Source: Methylobacter sp. KS41 (GTDB lineage: Bacteria > Pseudomonadota > Gammaproteobacteria > Methylococcales > Methylomonadaceae). Taken from it: a stretch of DNA of 64,000 nucleotides. The stretch's first letter is position 1. Each line of letters begins with the position of its first letter. Of this stretch, positions 47,838-56,652 are shown one piece after another. The stretch lies in NCBI GenBank assembly GCA_002862125.1, contig PHSP01000003.1:1178001-1242000 (forward strand), in the 5' to 3' direction. Position numbers and translations under genes: made by a program. The notes under the pieces are model-generated. The model was not told where the DNA came from, did no database searches, and was given only the letters and a program-made list of their open reading frames with translations.

Positions 47838-49339
47838 TGGCTGATATTTTTACCAGTAAAGCCGATGAATTAATTATTGATCAGGTTTTACAGTATGGAT
47901 TCTCATCTGCCAAAGCTCCGAAATACACGGTATTGCGTCTTGCTTTGGCGAAATCCTTGCGAATTTCCACTGAACCTAACGATTCATTCGATAAAAATGA
48001 AGAAGATGGGGCTGAATATACCTTAGCTGTTTTGACAGGAAAAACCCGAGATGAAGATATAAATGGCATTCGCGACTTTGATGATGCTATTTGCGCCTTA
48101 TTAAGCACCTACCATAATGAAGATTTATTCAGCAATCTGAAACGGTATAAAACTTTATTGCAAAGGCATATTCGCCGGGGCTTGTATGAAATAAAAACCA
48201 GCTGGAATCGCAGCCACGATTTTATCGTTTACTTGCAGGAAGAATTGTTTGCAGGATTAGACTTTGGTCCGAGCCAACAATCATCAACGGCTATAGAAAT
48301 TATTTTGATTGATGCTTTGAAGGAAATCGGCGTTTCGGCAGAAATAAAAAACAAAATACAAGGGCCGCGAATTGATCGCTACTTTCTTCATCTGCCTAAT
48401 ATTCAACATTTTGACCAATTAAAGCGTGGCTTGGAGAAACTCGCATTTAGGCTAGGTTTACAGCAGGAAGGGGTATTTATTCATTCCACCAGTGAGCCCA
48501 AAGTGGTTGCTATGGATATTCCAAGATCCCGCCAAAACTGGAAAACAATTAATGCCAGCCAAATTCCGAAATGGGCTGAACAAGAAAAAGGTAATGAACG
48601 TTTGACTGTTTGGCTAGGCGAAGATGTATTAGGCAAGCCATTTACATTTGATTTAATTGATACGCCTCACTTATTAATAGCCGGTACGACGGGCAGCGGT
48701 AAAAGTATCTGTTTGCATGCAATTTTGTTGTCCTTATTGTGGACACAATCTTCGGAAAACTTGCAACTTGCGTTATGTGATCCGAAACAAGTTGAATTAG
48801 CTCATTATGAACATATTCCGCATTTATATGGAAAAGGCGTTGTTCACCTGATTACTGATGTTATGGAACTATTGGAGCAATTAGTAGATGAAATGGAACG
48901 ACGGAATCAACTATTGCGAGAAGCGGGCGTAAGCAATCTGACCGAAGCAATACAACAGCGCAAATTACAATTACCTCGTATTGTTGTGGTCGTCGAAGAG
49001 TTGGCTGATTTAATGATGCAATCTCGTGAATTGGAAACACCATTGGTTCGACTTGCCCAAAAAGCCCGTTCTACAGGTATTCATCTAATTCTAGCCACAC
49101 AGCGGCCTGATTCCGTAACATTTAGTGGCTTGTTAAGGACTAATATACCCAGCAGAATTGCTTTACGCGTACAAAAAAATACTGAATCACGGATTATATT
49201 GGATGAAATGGGGGCTGAGCAGTTATTAGGCTCCGGTGATATGTTAGTTAAAATACCTCAAGTGTCAACGAATGCCATTCGTGTACATGGGGCTTACATT
49301 TCGCAGGATGATATTAAATTGTGTCTGCGTAATTTATAA
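47837..49339 (+). CDS. DndE-like domain fused to FtsK/SpoIIIE DNA translocase
   Basis: A 500-residue protein in two parts. The N-terminal 130 residues resemble DndE, the small DNA-binding protein of phosphorothioation: FTSKADELIIDQVLQYG, the LRLALAKSLRI helix and LLQRHIRRGLYEI. Residues about 260-500 are an FtsK/SpoIIIE motor with Walker A GTTGSGKSICLH, a Walker B variant VVVVEELADLMM (EE in place of DE), and ATQRPDSVTFSGLLRTNIPSRIA, the FtsK sensor region. The gene starts at the stop of dndD. Stand-alone DndE is about 110-120 residues, so this is a fusion, not a normal DndE. The DndE assignment rests on eye alignment and position. Confidence 0.8.
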   Translation: MADIFTSKADELIIDQVLQYGFSSAKAPKYTVLRLALAKSLRISTEPNDSFDKNEEDGAEYTLAVLTGKTRDEDINGIRDFDDAICALLSTYHNEDLFSNLKRYKTLLQRHIRRGLYEIKTSWNRSHDFIVYLQEELFAGLDFGPSQQSSTAIEIILIDALKEIGVSAEIKNKIQGPRIDRYFLHLPNIQHFDQLKRGLEKLAFRLGLQQEGVFIHSTSEPKVVAMDIPRSRQNWKTINASQIPKWAEQEKGNERLTVWLGEDVLGKPFTFDLIDTPHLLIAGTTGSGKSICLHAILLSLLWTQSSENLQLALCDPKQVELAHYEHIPHLYGKGVVHLITDVMELLEQLVDEMERRNQLLREAGVSNLTEAIQQRKLQLPRIVVVVEELADLMMQSRELETPLVRLAQKARSTGIHLILATQRPDSVTFSGLLRTNIPSRIALRVQKNTESRIILDEMGAEQLLGSGDMLVKIPQVSTNAIRVHGAYISQDDIKLCLRNL

Positions 49340-49350
49340 AGGAGCAGCAA

Positions 49351-50547
49351 ATGGCAAACGACTTGTTAATTTACCAATTTCATCCGTTATATTTATCGCT
49401 AGAGCATGTTGGACCTTTTCAAGATGAACCTTACGAAGTTGATTTTACCGATAAAAATAATCAACCTTGCAACTTCTTCTTGTTGGTGTCGAAAAATGGT
49501 TCCGGAAAAACAACTATTTTGGATACTATGTCCTGCTTACTGGGCTTGCTTGGACAAACTGAGCCTAAACAATATGACTTGGAGGATTTAGACAAAGGCA
49601 TTGGACGAGCCCAGCTTGATCTAAAACTCCGTGTTTATTGGCAAGGAAGCGATCATCATCTGGTGTTGTCTGTTTTGGCCGGCAATTTTAGCAACGATTT
49701 ATCGCTGAAAGTATGGGCCAATGAAGAGTTACAAATCCATAGCGCAACAAGCTGGCACCGCATGGGCTTTGTTGGGCAACAAAGCGGACTGCCTTTGAAA
49801 CCATTAGCCACTCATAAGTCTGATGATTTCGTCGGTGATTTGTTGGCTGCTATCCTATTTAATGTTGGTAGTTCACCGAGTAGTTTTGGTGAAAGTACAT
49901 TTTCTTTTCCAACAACACTGAGCTTTTCGGCTTATCGTGATATTCCCCAAATTAGAATGTCTGGAGATTTAGCACAGCCTCGTTCGATTACCAAACCACA
50001 ATATTGGGGTTACAGCCCAGTACATTGTTTTTCCGCACATAATGAAACCTGGAATTATTCCCTGGATAATCTTTTAGTTTGGTTGAAATGGCTGGAGGAC
50101 GGACGTTTTGAAAAAGCCCGCGAATATATAAACAAACATGTTTTTGATGGCTCAAGTAAATTTTTGAAAGACGTGGATCGGCCGACCTTGGAAGCCATTG
50201 TGCGCACTGGGGATAATGAACCTAACGATCACCGGCTTGATCGCTTGAGTAGCGGTGAAAAAAATCTGATGCAATTATTTTTGCGTATAGGTGCACACCA
50301 AACTAAAAATACCATTTTGCTGATTGATGAATTTGATGTGCATTTACATATCAGGTGGCAATACCGCTTGTTTTATGCGCTAAAGGCGTTAGCTGCGCGT
50401 GAAGATGCCAATTTTACTGTGATAGCAACAACACACTCGACGGAAATATTAGAAACATTTGTGGCTGGTTTGGATGTTGACGAAGATGGCTTAACAAAAG
50501 GCGGACACTTGATTAAAAAGGAAATGTTTCATGACGATGAAGAATAA
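49351..50547 (+). CDS. AAA/ABC-type ATPase (RecF/OLD/AriA-like)
   Basis: A 398-residue ABC-type ATPase. Walker A is VSKNGSGKTTILDTM near residue 51; the signature is RLSSGEKNLMQLFLRI and Walker B is LLIDEFDVHLHIRWQYRL; the switch histidine is in ATTHSTEILE. This is the AAA_15/AAA_21 architecture of OLD-family and AriA-like defence ATPases, without a nuclease domain of its own. AGGAG lies just before the ATG, 12 bases after the upstream gene. The downstream DUF4435-like gene overlaps by 17 bases, so the two products probably act together. Confidence 0.85.
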   Translation: MANDLLIYQFHPLYLSLEHVGPFQDEPYEVDFTDKNNQPCNFFLLVSKNGSGKTTILDTMSCLLGLLGQTEPKQYDLEDLDKGIGRAQLDLKLRVYWQGSDHHLVLSVLAGNFSNDLSLKVWANEELQIHSATSWHRMGFVGQQSGLPLKPLATHKSDDFVGDLLAAILFNVGSSPSSFGESTFSFPTTLSFSAYRDIPQIRMSGDLAQPRSITKPQYWGYSPVHCFSAHNETWNYSLDNLLVWLKWLEDGRFEKAREYINKHVFDGSSKFLKDVDRPTLEAIVRTGDNEPNDHRLDRLSSGEKNLMQLFLRIGAHQTKNTILLIDEFDVHLHIRWQYRLFYALKALAAREDANFTVIATTHSTEILETFVAGLDVDEDGLTKGGHLIKKEMFHDDEE

Positions 50548-51409
50548 AGGAAGCTTCAAAAGCTTGGGTAAAGAGTCAATTGTTACAGAATCAACCGCTG
50601 GCATTAAAATTTATCTTGAGTCGACTGACGATCAATACATCCTAAGAAACTGGTTTTCCACGTTTAATTTTTACGACAAACTGAGCTTTGATTCAGTTTC
50701 AGAAACTCGTGGAAATGGAGGTTGCCAACTGGTAAAGAAAAAAGTCGAGGAATCAGAATCAACCGCTTTTGGTATTGTAGACAGGGACGTTCTTTTGTCA
50801 GACCTTGGTTTTCAAGACTCATTATGGTGGGAAATTGACGATGAAGTTTTTTCATCCAGCAAACCCTATGGCGAAAAAATTTTCGTATTGCACCGCTGGG
50901 AGCTAGAAAACTATCTGCTTCATCCTCAGGCTTTAGCGTCATTAATGGCAGATAAAAAGCTTGATGCTACAACTTCACCGACTGACATTGCCAATATGTT
51001 GTTCGACCATGAAGAAAACATGGTAGCCATTACTCTTTTGTCTACTATCGCTACTAAAACAGGAACTGCACTAGCCGGAGGAACTCAACTTCTGAGGGAC
51101 AAAAGCGGTGAAGAATTGAAGGCAGAAATACAAAAGCAATTGTCAGTCCCACAAATTTTTATAGAATCAGAGCAGATAAAAATTGATCGTTTTGCTGAAA
51201 ACGAACATGACCCTATTAAGCGATGGCATAGGTTAAGCCGACTGCTTGATGGAAAAAGGATAATGCATCGGATAGATGATTTGCTTTTTTCTGGCAAAGT
51301 TAAACTAGAATCTGAACGCGGCGTTTTAGCTGGATATATTGCCAAACACAAGTTGATTGATCCCGCTTTAACTGATTGGCTTGAATGGGTTTATTCTTCC
51401 GCAGCGTGA
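50531..51409 (+). CDS. DUF4435/TOPRIM-like protein (AriB-like), putative nuclease
   Basis: A 292-residue protein with TOPRIM-like acidic motifs: IKIYLESTDDQYIL (E, near residue 30), FGIVDRDVLL (DxD, near 80) and RWELENYLLHP (ELEN, near 120). These match the DUF4435 family, which in the PARIS defence system (AriB) is an effector nuclease released by its partner ATPase. It overlaps the upstream ATPase gene by 17 bases and ends the operon. The family assignment is by motif spacing and partner context; the exact family should be confirmed by profile search. Confidence 0.75.
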   Translation: MTMKNKGSFKSLGKESIVTESTAGIKIYLESTDDQYILRNWFSTFNFYDKLSFDSVSETRGNGGCQLVKKKVEESESTAFGIVDRDVLLSDLGFQDSLWWEIDDEVFSSSKPYGEKIFVLHRWELENYLLHPQALASLMADKKLDATTSPTDIANMLFDHEENMVAITLLSTIATKTGTALAGGTQLLRDKSGEELKAEIQKQLSVPQIFIESEQIKIDRFAENEHDPIKRWHRLSRLLDGKRIMHRIDDLLFSGKVKLESERGVLAGYIAKHKLIDPALTDWLEWVYSSAA

Positions 51410-51525
51410 GTTGACCGTAATTGGCGCGAAATTTATGAGTTAGTCAATATGACTTCCTTAAATCCAGCCTACGTTATACACTTAGAAATAAAAACTTGAT
51501 TACAAAGATAACCATCGAGATTGCC

Positions 51526-51990
51526 ATGAAAAAGCCGCTTGCAAACTGCGCATTATTCCTTATATTCCTGACAGCCTCGGCTCAATCCGAGGAAATTGGC
51601 TGTATTACTACTGCATGGAAACTGATCGGCGCAAATCACAAAGTTTGTGTACAGGCATTTGATGATCCAAAGGTGCAAGGTGTCTCCTGTCATATCAGTC
51701 AAGCCAAGACCGGCGGTATAGCCGGAGCATTTGGCGTCGCTGAGGATCCATCGCAATTTTCTATAGCCTGCCGGCAGGTCGGCCCAATTAAAATTGAAGG
51801 AAAATTGCCGGAAGAAGAAACGGCTTTCAGTGAAAGCACATCCCTGTTTTTTAAAGATACCAAAGTTACCCGCTTGTTTGACGCCAAACGCAACACGCTG
51901 GTGTATGTCGCTATCAGCAGGAAGTTGATTGAAGGCGCGCCAGCCAACAGCATATCTACAGTTCCTATTATGCCGTGGAACGAGAAATAA
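51526..51990 (+). CDS. creA: CreA family periplasmic protein
   Basis: A 154-residue exported protein: signal peptide MKKPLANCALFLIFLTASAQS, then IGCITTAWKLIG, KVCVQAFDDPKVQGVSCHIS and GIAGAFGVAEDPSQFSIACRQVG, the typical CreA core with conserved cysteines. The ATG at 51526 is preferred over a TTG at 51496 because it begins the signal peptide and has GAG upstream. Function unknown although the gene is widespread in proteobacteria. It resumes ordinary chromosomal gene content after the island. Confidence 0.9.
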   Translation: MKKPLANCALFLIFLTASAQSEEIGCITTAWKLIGANHKVCVQAFDDPKVQGVSCHISQAKTGGIAGAFGVAEDPSQFSIACRQVGPIKIEGKLPEEETAFSESTSLFFKDTKVTRLFDAKRNTLVYVAISRKLIEGAPANSISTVPIMPWNEK

Positions 51991-52114
51991 ATATTAGCTT
52001 TTAGTTAGCCTGTAGCCTTTTCCTCGAGATGGCGGCAAACCAGTAACTTTTTGCGTGAGTTAAGCTAGTCATGGCGCTAAGGATTTTAATCAGCAATATC
52101 AAGGAAACAGATTA

Positions 52115-52648
52115 GTGGCAAAAATTCTTATTCTCTACTCATCCACCGATGGTCATACCGGAAAGATAGGCAGGCGGTTGCAGCAGGTGATTGAGCAGCA
52201 GGGACATACGGTAACACTGATTTCTGTTGACGACGTAACGCGGGTGGATTTGCAAACTTTCGACAAGATTGTTGTAGGCGCCAGCATTCGTTATGGAAAG
52301 CACAGCCCTAAAATTACTGACTTCATCCAACGCAATCAGTATTTACTTGATAGTAAACCTAACGCATTTTTTTCAGTTAATGTTGTCGCTCGCAAAACTG
52401 AAAAAAACCAGCCCGATACCAATCCATACCTGCGTAAATTTCTCAGGCAGATTTCCTGGAAGCCCAGAGAATTAGCGGTATTTGCCGGGAAACTTGATTA
52501 CCCGAAATACAGATTTTTCGATCGCTTAATGATCCGGTTTATCATGTTTTTAACCAAGGGGCCCACTGATCCCAAGGCAGTAATTGAATTTACTGACTGG
52601 CAGCAGGTTGAATCGTTTGGTCGAATTATCGGGACTATGTCCCTGTGA
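52115..52648 (+). CDS. hemG: Menaquinone-dependent protoporphyrinogen IX dehydrogenase HemG
   Basis: A 177-residue flavodoxin-like enzyme that oxidises protoporphyrinogen IX to protoporphyrin IX in haem synthesis. The FMN phosphate loop is ILYSSTDGHTGKIG (residues 5-18), and VVGASIRYGKHSPKI and FFSVNVVARK are HemG landmarks. The start is a GTG with AAGGAAAC eight bases upstream. It is a single gene. Confidence 0.92.
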   Translation: MAKILILYSSTDGHTGKIGRRLQQVIEQQGHTVTLISVDDVTRVDLQTFDKIVVGASIRYGKHSPKITDFIQRNQYLLDSKPNAFFSVNVVARKTEKNQPDTNPYLRKFLRQISWKPRELAVFAGKLDYPKYRFFDRLMIRFIMFLTKGPTDPKAVIEFTDWQQVESFGRIIGTMSL

Positions 52649-52761
52649 AATAGCGCTTGATGAATTATCTAAACTTTCCCATTTAAACCGTATCATGCCA
52701 TAGGCGCATTTGCACGATTTTTGAGCTAGTTAATGCATATGCACTTGGATCAATTGATAGG

Positions 52762-52787
52762 CAAAAAAAGGGGGCTCTTAGCCCCCT
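52762..52787 (-). terminator. Rho-independent terminator of ftsH
   Basis: On the minus strand an 8-bp G/C-rich stem (AGGGGGCT with AGCCCCCT, three-base loop) is followed by a run of seven T. It lies about 15 bases past the ftsH stop. Confidence 0.92.
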
Positions 52788-52802
52788 GAAAATGAGCGCA
52801 CC

Positions 52803-54725
52803 TCAAACTTGACCGGCAGGTTTGTTTTTGTTGATATTGGGTTTTACGGTGATAGTTTCAACTTTTTCCTGCTTTGCATAAGTCGGTTTATTGGCTGATT
52901 CATTGTTGTCTTCTTGCGGCGGTCTTGGATCTTTACCGGCCATCAAGTCATCAATTTGATCTTTGTTTATGGTTTCCCATTTCATTAAGGCGTCAGCCAT
53001 TTTGTGGAGAATATGAATGTTTTCCTGCAAAATAGTTTCTGCGCGTTGGTAGTTCCGGTCAATAACTGCACGAATTTCTTCATCGATATGATGTGCGACT
53101 TTGCTGGACACTTTGCTGCCTTGTGAACCGGGAAAACCCATGAAAGGCTGGCCGTTTTCCTCGCCATAAACCAGTGGGCCCAGTTTGTCGGAAAAGCCCC
53201 AGCGGGTGACCATGTTGCGCGCCAATTCAGTAGCCCGTTCAATGTCGTTGGATGCGCCTGTCGTGACGCGGTCGCCGCCATAGATCATTAGTTCCGCAAT
53301 TCTTCCGCCAAATAAACTGGCAATTTGACTTTCCAGCTTGCGTTTGCTGGCGCTGTATTGGTCTCTTTCGGGTAAAAACATGGTAATGCCCAAAGCGCGG
53401 CCTCTTGGCATTATGCTCACTTTATACACCGGATCGTGATCGGTCGATGATTGGCCAACAATACAATGACCGGCTTCATGATAAGCTGTTAATAACTTGT
53501 CATCTTCCGTCATTACCATTGTATGCTTCTCGGCTCCCATGAGAATCTTGTCCTTGGCTTTTTCAAGATCACTCATGTTGACTTGCACCTTGTTCGATCT
53601 TGCGGCAAACAATGCGGCTTCATTGACAACGTTAGCCAAATCCGCGCCTGAAAAGCCGGGCGTGCCTCTGGCAATATCTTTTAATATGACATCAGCGGCC
53701 GCGGGGACCTTTTTGATATGCACGTTCAGAATTTGTTCACGGCCTCTTACATCGGGCAAACCAACATTAACCTGACGGTCAAAGCGGCCCGGTCTTAGCA
53801 ATGCTTTATCCAAAACGTCCGCACGGTTGGTTGCGGCAATAACAATAACGCCTTCATTTCCGGTAAAACCATCCATTTCCACCAGTAATTGATTCAATGT
53901 TTGCTCACGTTCATCGTTGCCGCCGCCCATGCCTGCGCCGCCTCTTTGGCGGCCGACTGCATCAATTTCATCGATAAATATGATACAAGGAGCGTGTTCC
54001 TTGGCCTGGGCAAACATGTCCCTGACTCTGGACGCGCCAACGCCGACAAACATTTCGACAAAATCAGAACCGGAAACAGTAAAGAATTTGACTCCCGCTT
54101 CACCGGCAATAGCCCGGGCTATAAGTGTTTTGCCCGTGCCTGGAGGGCCTACCATTAGGATTCCCCGTGGAATTTGTCCGCCCAGTTTTTGAAATTTCAG
54201 GGGATCTGCAAGGAAATCAACAAGCTCGGACACTTCTTCCTTGGCTTCCTCGCAGCCCGCTACATCAGAAAATGTGGCGGTAAGTTTATCTTCTTCCAGC
54301 AGCTTGGCTTTGCTTTTTCCAAAAGCATTGCCGCCCATGCCGGCGCCTTGCGTTTTACGCATATAGATTATCCACACCGCAATTAAAAGCAGCATGGGAA
54401 ACCAGGAGATAAACATTTGCATAAAAAGCGATTGCTGCGCAGGTGGCTTGGTTCTTATCTGTACGCCGGCGCTTAAAAGATCATCAATTAAATGAGGGTC
54501 ATTCGGATTATAGGTTTCAAAGTTTTGACCATCCGCCGTACGAAGCTTGATTGTTTGCCCGGACATCTCAACACGGTCAACCAGTTTATTCTTAACCTTC
54601 GCAATAAAGTCCGAATAGGGTATGGACTCGTCTATCGGCGGCGTTGTATTTACGCGGTTATAGATTAGAAATGCACCAGATAACACAACACTCCAAAGGA
54701 GTATGTTCAGTATATATTTTTTCAT
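52803..54725 (-). CDS. ftsH: ATP-dependent zinc metalloprotease FtsH
   Basis: A 640-residue membrane AAA protease that degrades misfolded membrane proteins and LpxC. Two membrane helices at about residues 5-23 and 102-120 flank a periplasmic domain; the AAA domain has Walker A GPPGTGKT near 196, Walker [13 protein letters not shown] and the [22 protein letters not shown]; the zinc site is HEAGH near 418. Length and domain order are standard. In many relatives ftsH is followed by folP and preceded by rlmE; neither is here. Confidence 0.97.
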   Translation of the reverse strand: MKKYILNILLWSVVLSGAFLIYNRVNTTPPIDESIPYSDFIAKVKNKLVDRVEMSGQTIKLRTADGQNFETYNPNDPHLIDDLLSAGVQIRTKPPAQQSLFMQMFISWFPMLLLIAVWIIYMRKTQGAGMGGNAFGKSKAKLLEEDKLTATFSDVAGCEEAKEEVSELVDFLADPLKFQKLGGQIPRGILMVGPPGTGKTLIARAIAGEAGVKFFTVSGSDFVEMFVGVGASRVRDMFAQAKEHAPCIIFIDEIDAVGRQRGGAGMGGGNDEREQTLNQLLVEMDGFTGNEGVIVIAATNRADVLDKALLRPGRFDRQVNVGLPDVRGREQILNVHIKKVPAAADVILKDIARGTPGFSGADLANVVNEAALFAARSNKVQVNMSDLEKAKDKILMGAEKHTMVMTEDDKLLTAYHEAGHCIVGQSSTDHDPVYKVSIMPRGRALGITMFLPERDQYSASKRKLESQIASLFGGRIAELMIYGGDRVTTGASNDIERATELARNMVTRWGFSDKLGPLVYGEENGQPFMGFPGSQGSKVSSKVAHHIDEEIRAVIDRNYQRAETILQENIHILHKMADALMKWETINKDQIDDLMAGKDPRPPQEDNNESANKPTYAKQEKVETITVKPNINKNKPAGQV

Positions 54726-54844
54726 CGTTTAATCTCCTGACCTCTAAAATAAGGTCAATATGTAGCGTTGCGGTTACCTGCATCTGCTTTCAAAACCCGA
54801 TGTTTTCAACTTATCTTGTCATCAGTCTGAAATATTTATTAATT

Positions 54845-54867
54845 AATCCTACGGCTTCAGTAGGATT
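54845..54867 (-). terminator. Hairpin downstream of sigma factor gene
   Basis: An 8-bp stem (AATCCTAC with GTAGGATT, seven-base loop) 32 bases past the stop of the sigma factor gene. The sequence after it on the minus strand is A/T-rich but lacks a clear T run, so termination is only probable. Confidence 0.5.
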
Positions 54868-54898
54868 TAATATTAACTATCTTTAAAATGATTGTACA

Positions 54899-56296
54899 TT
54901 ATAAAAAGCTTATTAGTTGTTCACCAAAGCTGCGTTTTATTTTATCAAGCGCCATTACCTGAATTTGTCTGATGCGTTCCCTGGTTAAATTAAGCTCTGC
55001 GCCAATTTCCTGCAAAGTCATTTCCTTGTCCGCGCCAACACCAAAGTGGCAACGAATGACTTTAGCTTCTCTGGGATTGAGTATTTTTATGGCCTTACTT
55101 ATCAAGTTTTCAAGATCGCTTTGCGCAATTTTCATGAAAGAAGGCGAAAAAGCTTCCTGTTCCAGAAAATCAATGGGGGCAAATGAGTTTTCATCGTCCT
55201 CTTCAAATCCTTCAAGCGGCATGGATGTTTGTGAAATCGATAAAATAGAATGTACTTCGTCATTTGAAAGATTTGTCCATTCGGAAAGCTCTTTGGCAGT
55301 AGGCTCTCTCCCTGTACGCGAAATAAACTGTTCTTTAGTACGAAATACTTTATTGATAGTGGCGACTTGTCCGCAAGGCACGCGCACGACTCTTTCGCAT
55401 CTGGACAAAGCTCTGGAAATAGCCTGTCTGATCCAGTAACCTGCATAGGTTGAGAATCGAAAACCCAAGCGGTAATCAAATCTGTCGACCGCTTTTAACA
55501 AACCGGTTTGTCCTTCCTGGACAAGATCATCAAAATCTAGAAAACTACCCTTGTATTGATTAGCGATGAATAAAACCAACCTGGAATTAACAGATGCAAG
55601 TTGTTGCCTCAAACCTAGCCAGATATCTTCGGAAATAACCACATCGAAAAAATATTTATGCATATCAATACTGGATAAAAACAGAAATTGCTCATCATAG
55701 TCCAGTAACATTTCCGGCCATTTCAACGTCTTGATAGAGCAGCGGCGACTAAGTCCTTCCAATCGTTTAAATATTAGACCGGAATTATTTATGCCGCTTT
55801 GAGTAGCGGGTTGATAGCAAAGCCCTCTGAATTTGTACGCATAAACAAAAAGGTCAACCAGTTTTGTCAGGTCATGAAAAGCAAATGGAAACACTTGCAA
55901 TGCAGTTGCCAGATTTTGCTTATCAATTGCATAAGCAGCATCTGTTCTAGATTTGCGGGATGACAGGGCATGAAAATATTTTTTTATATCGGCTAATGCG
56001 CCAGTCAAATCAGACTCTTGTGTTACTTCATCATTCTGTTCACCCAAATGAACATTTTGTTTGTATTCATTAAGCAGCCATAAAGCAGTAGCGGGGAATT
56101 GAGATAATAGATGTATCAGTCTGGATTTTTCGTTATTTAACAGGCGGGCTATATGAAAATTACAATTCTCCGCAGACTCTGCCGATTCTTTGACGCTGCA
56201 TGCAAGGTGTTCAGCGGCAATTGAAACATTATCAACGACTCCTGAATCTTGTTCAGATAACTGGGTATTTAAATAAGCCATAACACCATCCCGCAA
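54899..56296 (-). CDS. RpoD-type sigma factor with atypical N-terminal half
   Basis: A 465-residue sigma-70-family protein. Region 2 is clear (SRLVLFIANQYKGSFLDFDDLVQEG, FRFSTYAGYWIRQAISRAL, about residues 235-305), region 3 contains GREPTAKELSEWTNLS, and region 4 ends with MTLQEIGAELNLTRERIRQIQ. The 230 residues ahead of region 2 lack a region 1.1 or a convincing region 1.2 and include a serine/acid-rich linker. The start is the ATG at 56296; an ATG at 56281 is also possible. It is probably an alternative sigma factor for a special regulon. It is single and followed by a hairpin, with A/T-rich DNA upstream. Confidence 0.85.
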   Translation of the reverse strand: MRDGVMAYLNTQLSEQDSGVVDNVSIAAEHLACSVKESAESAENCNFHIARLLNNEKSRLIHLLSQFPATALWLLNEYKQNVHLGEQNDEVTQESDLTGALADIKKYFHALSSRKSRTDAAYAIDKQNLATALQVFPFAFHDLTKLVDLFVYAYKFRGLCYQPATQSGINNSGLIFKRLEGLSRRCSIKTLKWPEMLLDYDEQFLFLSSIDMHKYFFDVVISEDIWLGLRQQLASVNSRLVLFIANQYKGSFLDFDDLVQEGQTGLLKAVDRFDYRLGFRFSTYAGYWIRQAISRALSRCERVVRVPCGQVATINKVFRTKEQFISRTGREPTAKELSEWTNLSNDEVHSILSISQTSMPLEGFEEDDENSFAPIDFLEQEAFSPSFMKIAQSDLENLISKAIKILNPREAKVIRCHFGVGADKEMTLQEIGAELNLTRERIRQIQVMALDKIKRSFGEQLISFL

Positions 56297-56652
56297 AGTA
56301 CCTTAAAACCAAAAGCCTTTTATAAGAGCTTTAATAGATGCAAAAATTAAACTGCTTAGTCTTAACGATTAAATAAGACCAAAAATAAATCTATTAGTGC
56401 ATCATCATGAAATTATTTATTACCTGATAATTTACTAATCATTTGCTTGCAATGTAACAACTCGAAAGTTTTATGTCAAATTATACTTTTACAAAACTTG
56501 AACAATATGTTTATAAAAGATGATGTGAATAGTGCTCGTATCTCATCTGTACTCTGGATTTTGAGTTTTATCAAAAGAGCTAAAAGCAACGGATTGAAGG
56601 GGCTGGCATATAGTTTTTCAGATAAATAATTTCCGGCTTAGTCCGGTAAAAT
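56297..56652. other. A/T-rich intergenic region upstream of sigma factor
   Basis: About 355 bases. A 60-codon plus-strand open frame (56447-56629) ends ten bases before the outer part of the IS630 element and may be a remnant of a gene hit by it, but has no ribosome-binding site. The promoter of the sigma factor should lie here. Nothing else is recognisable. Confidence 0.4.
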
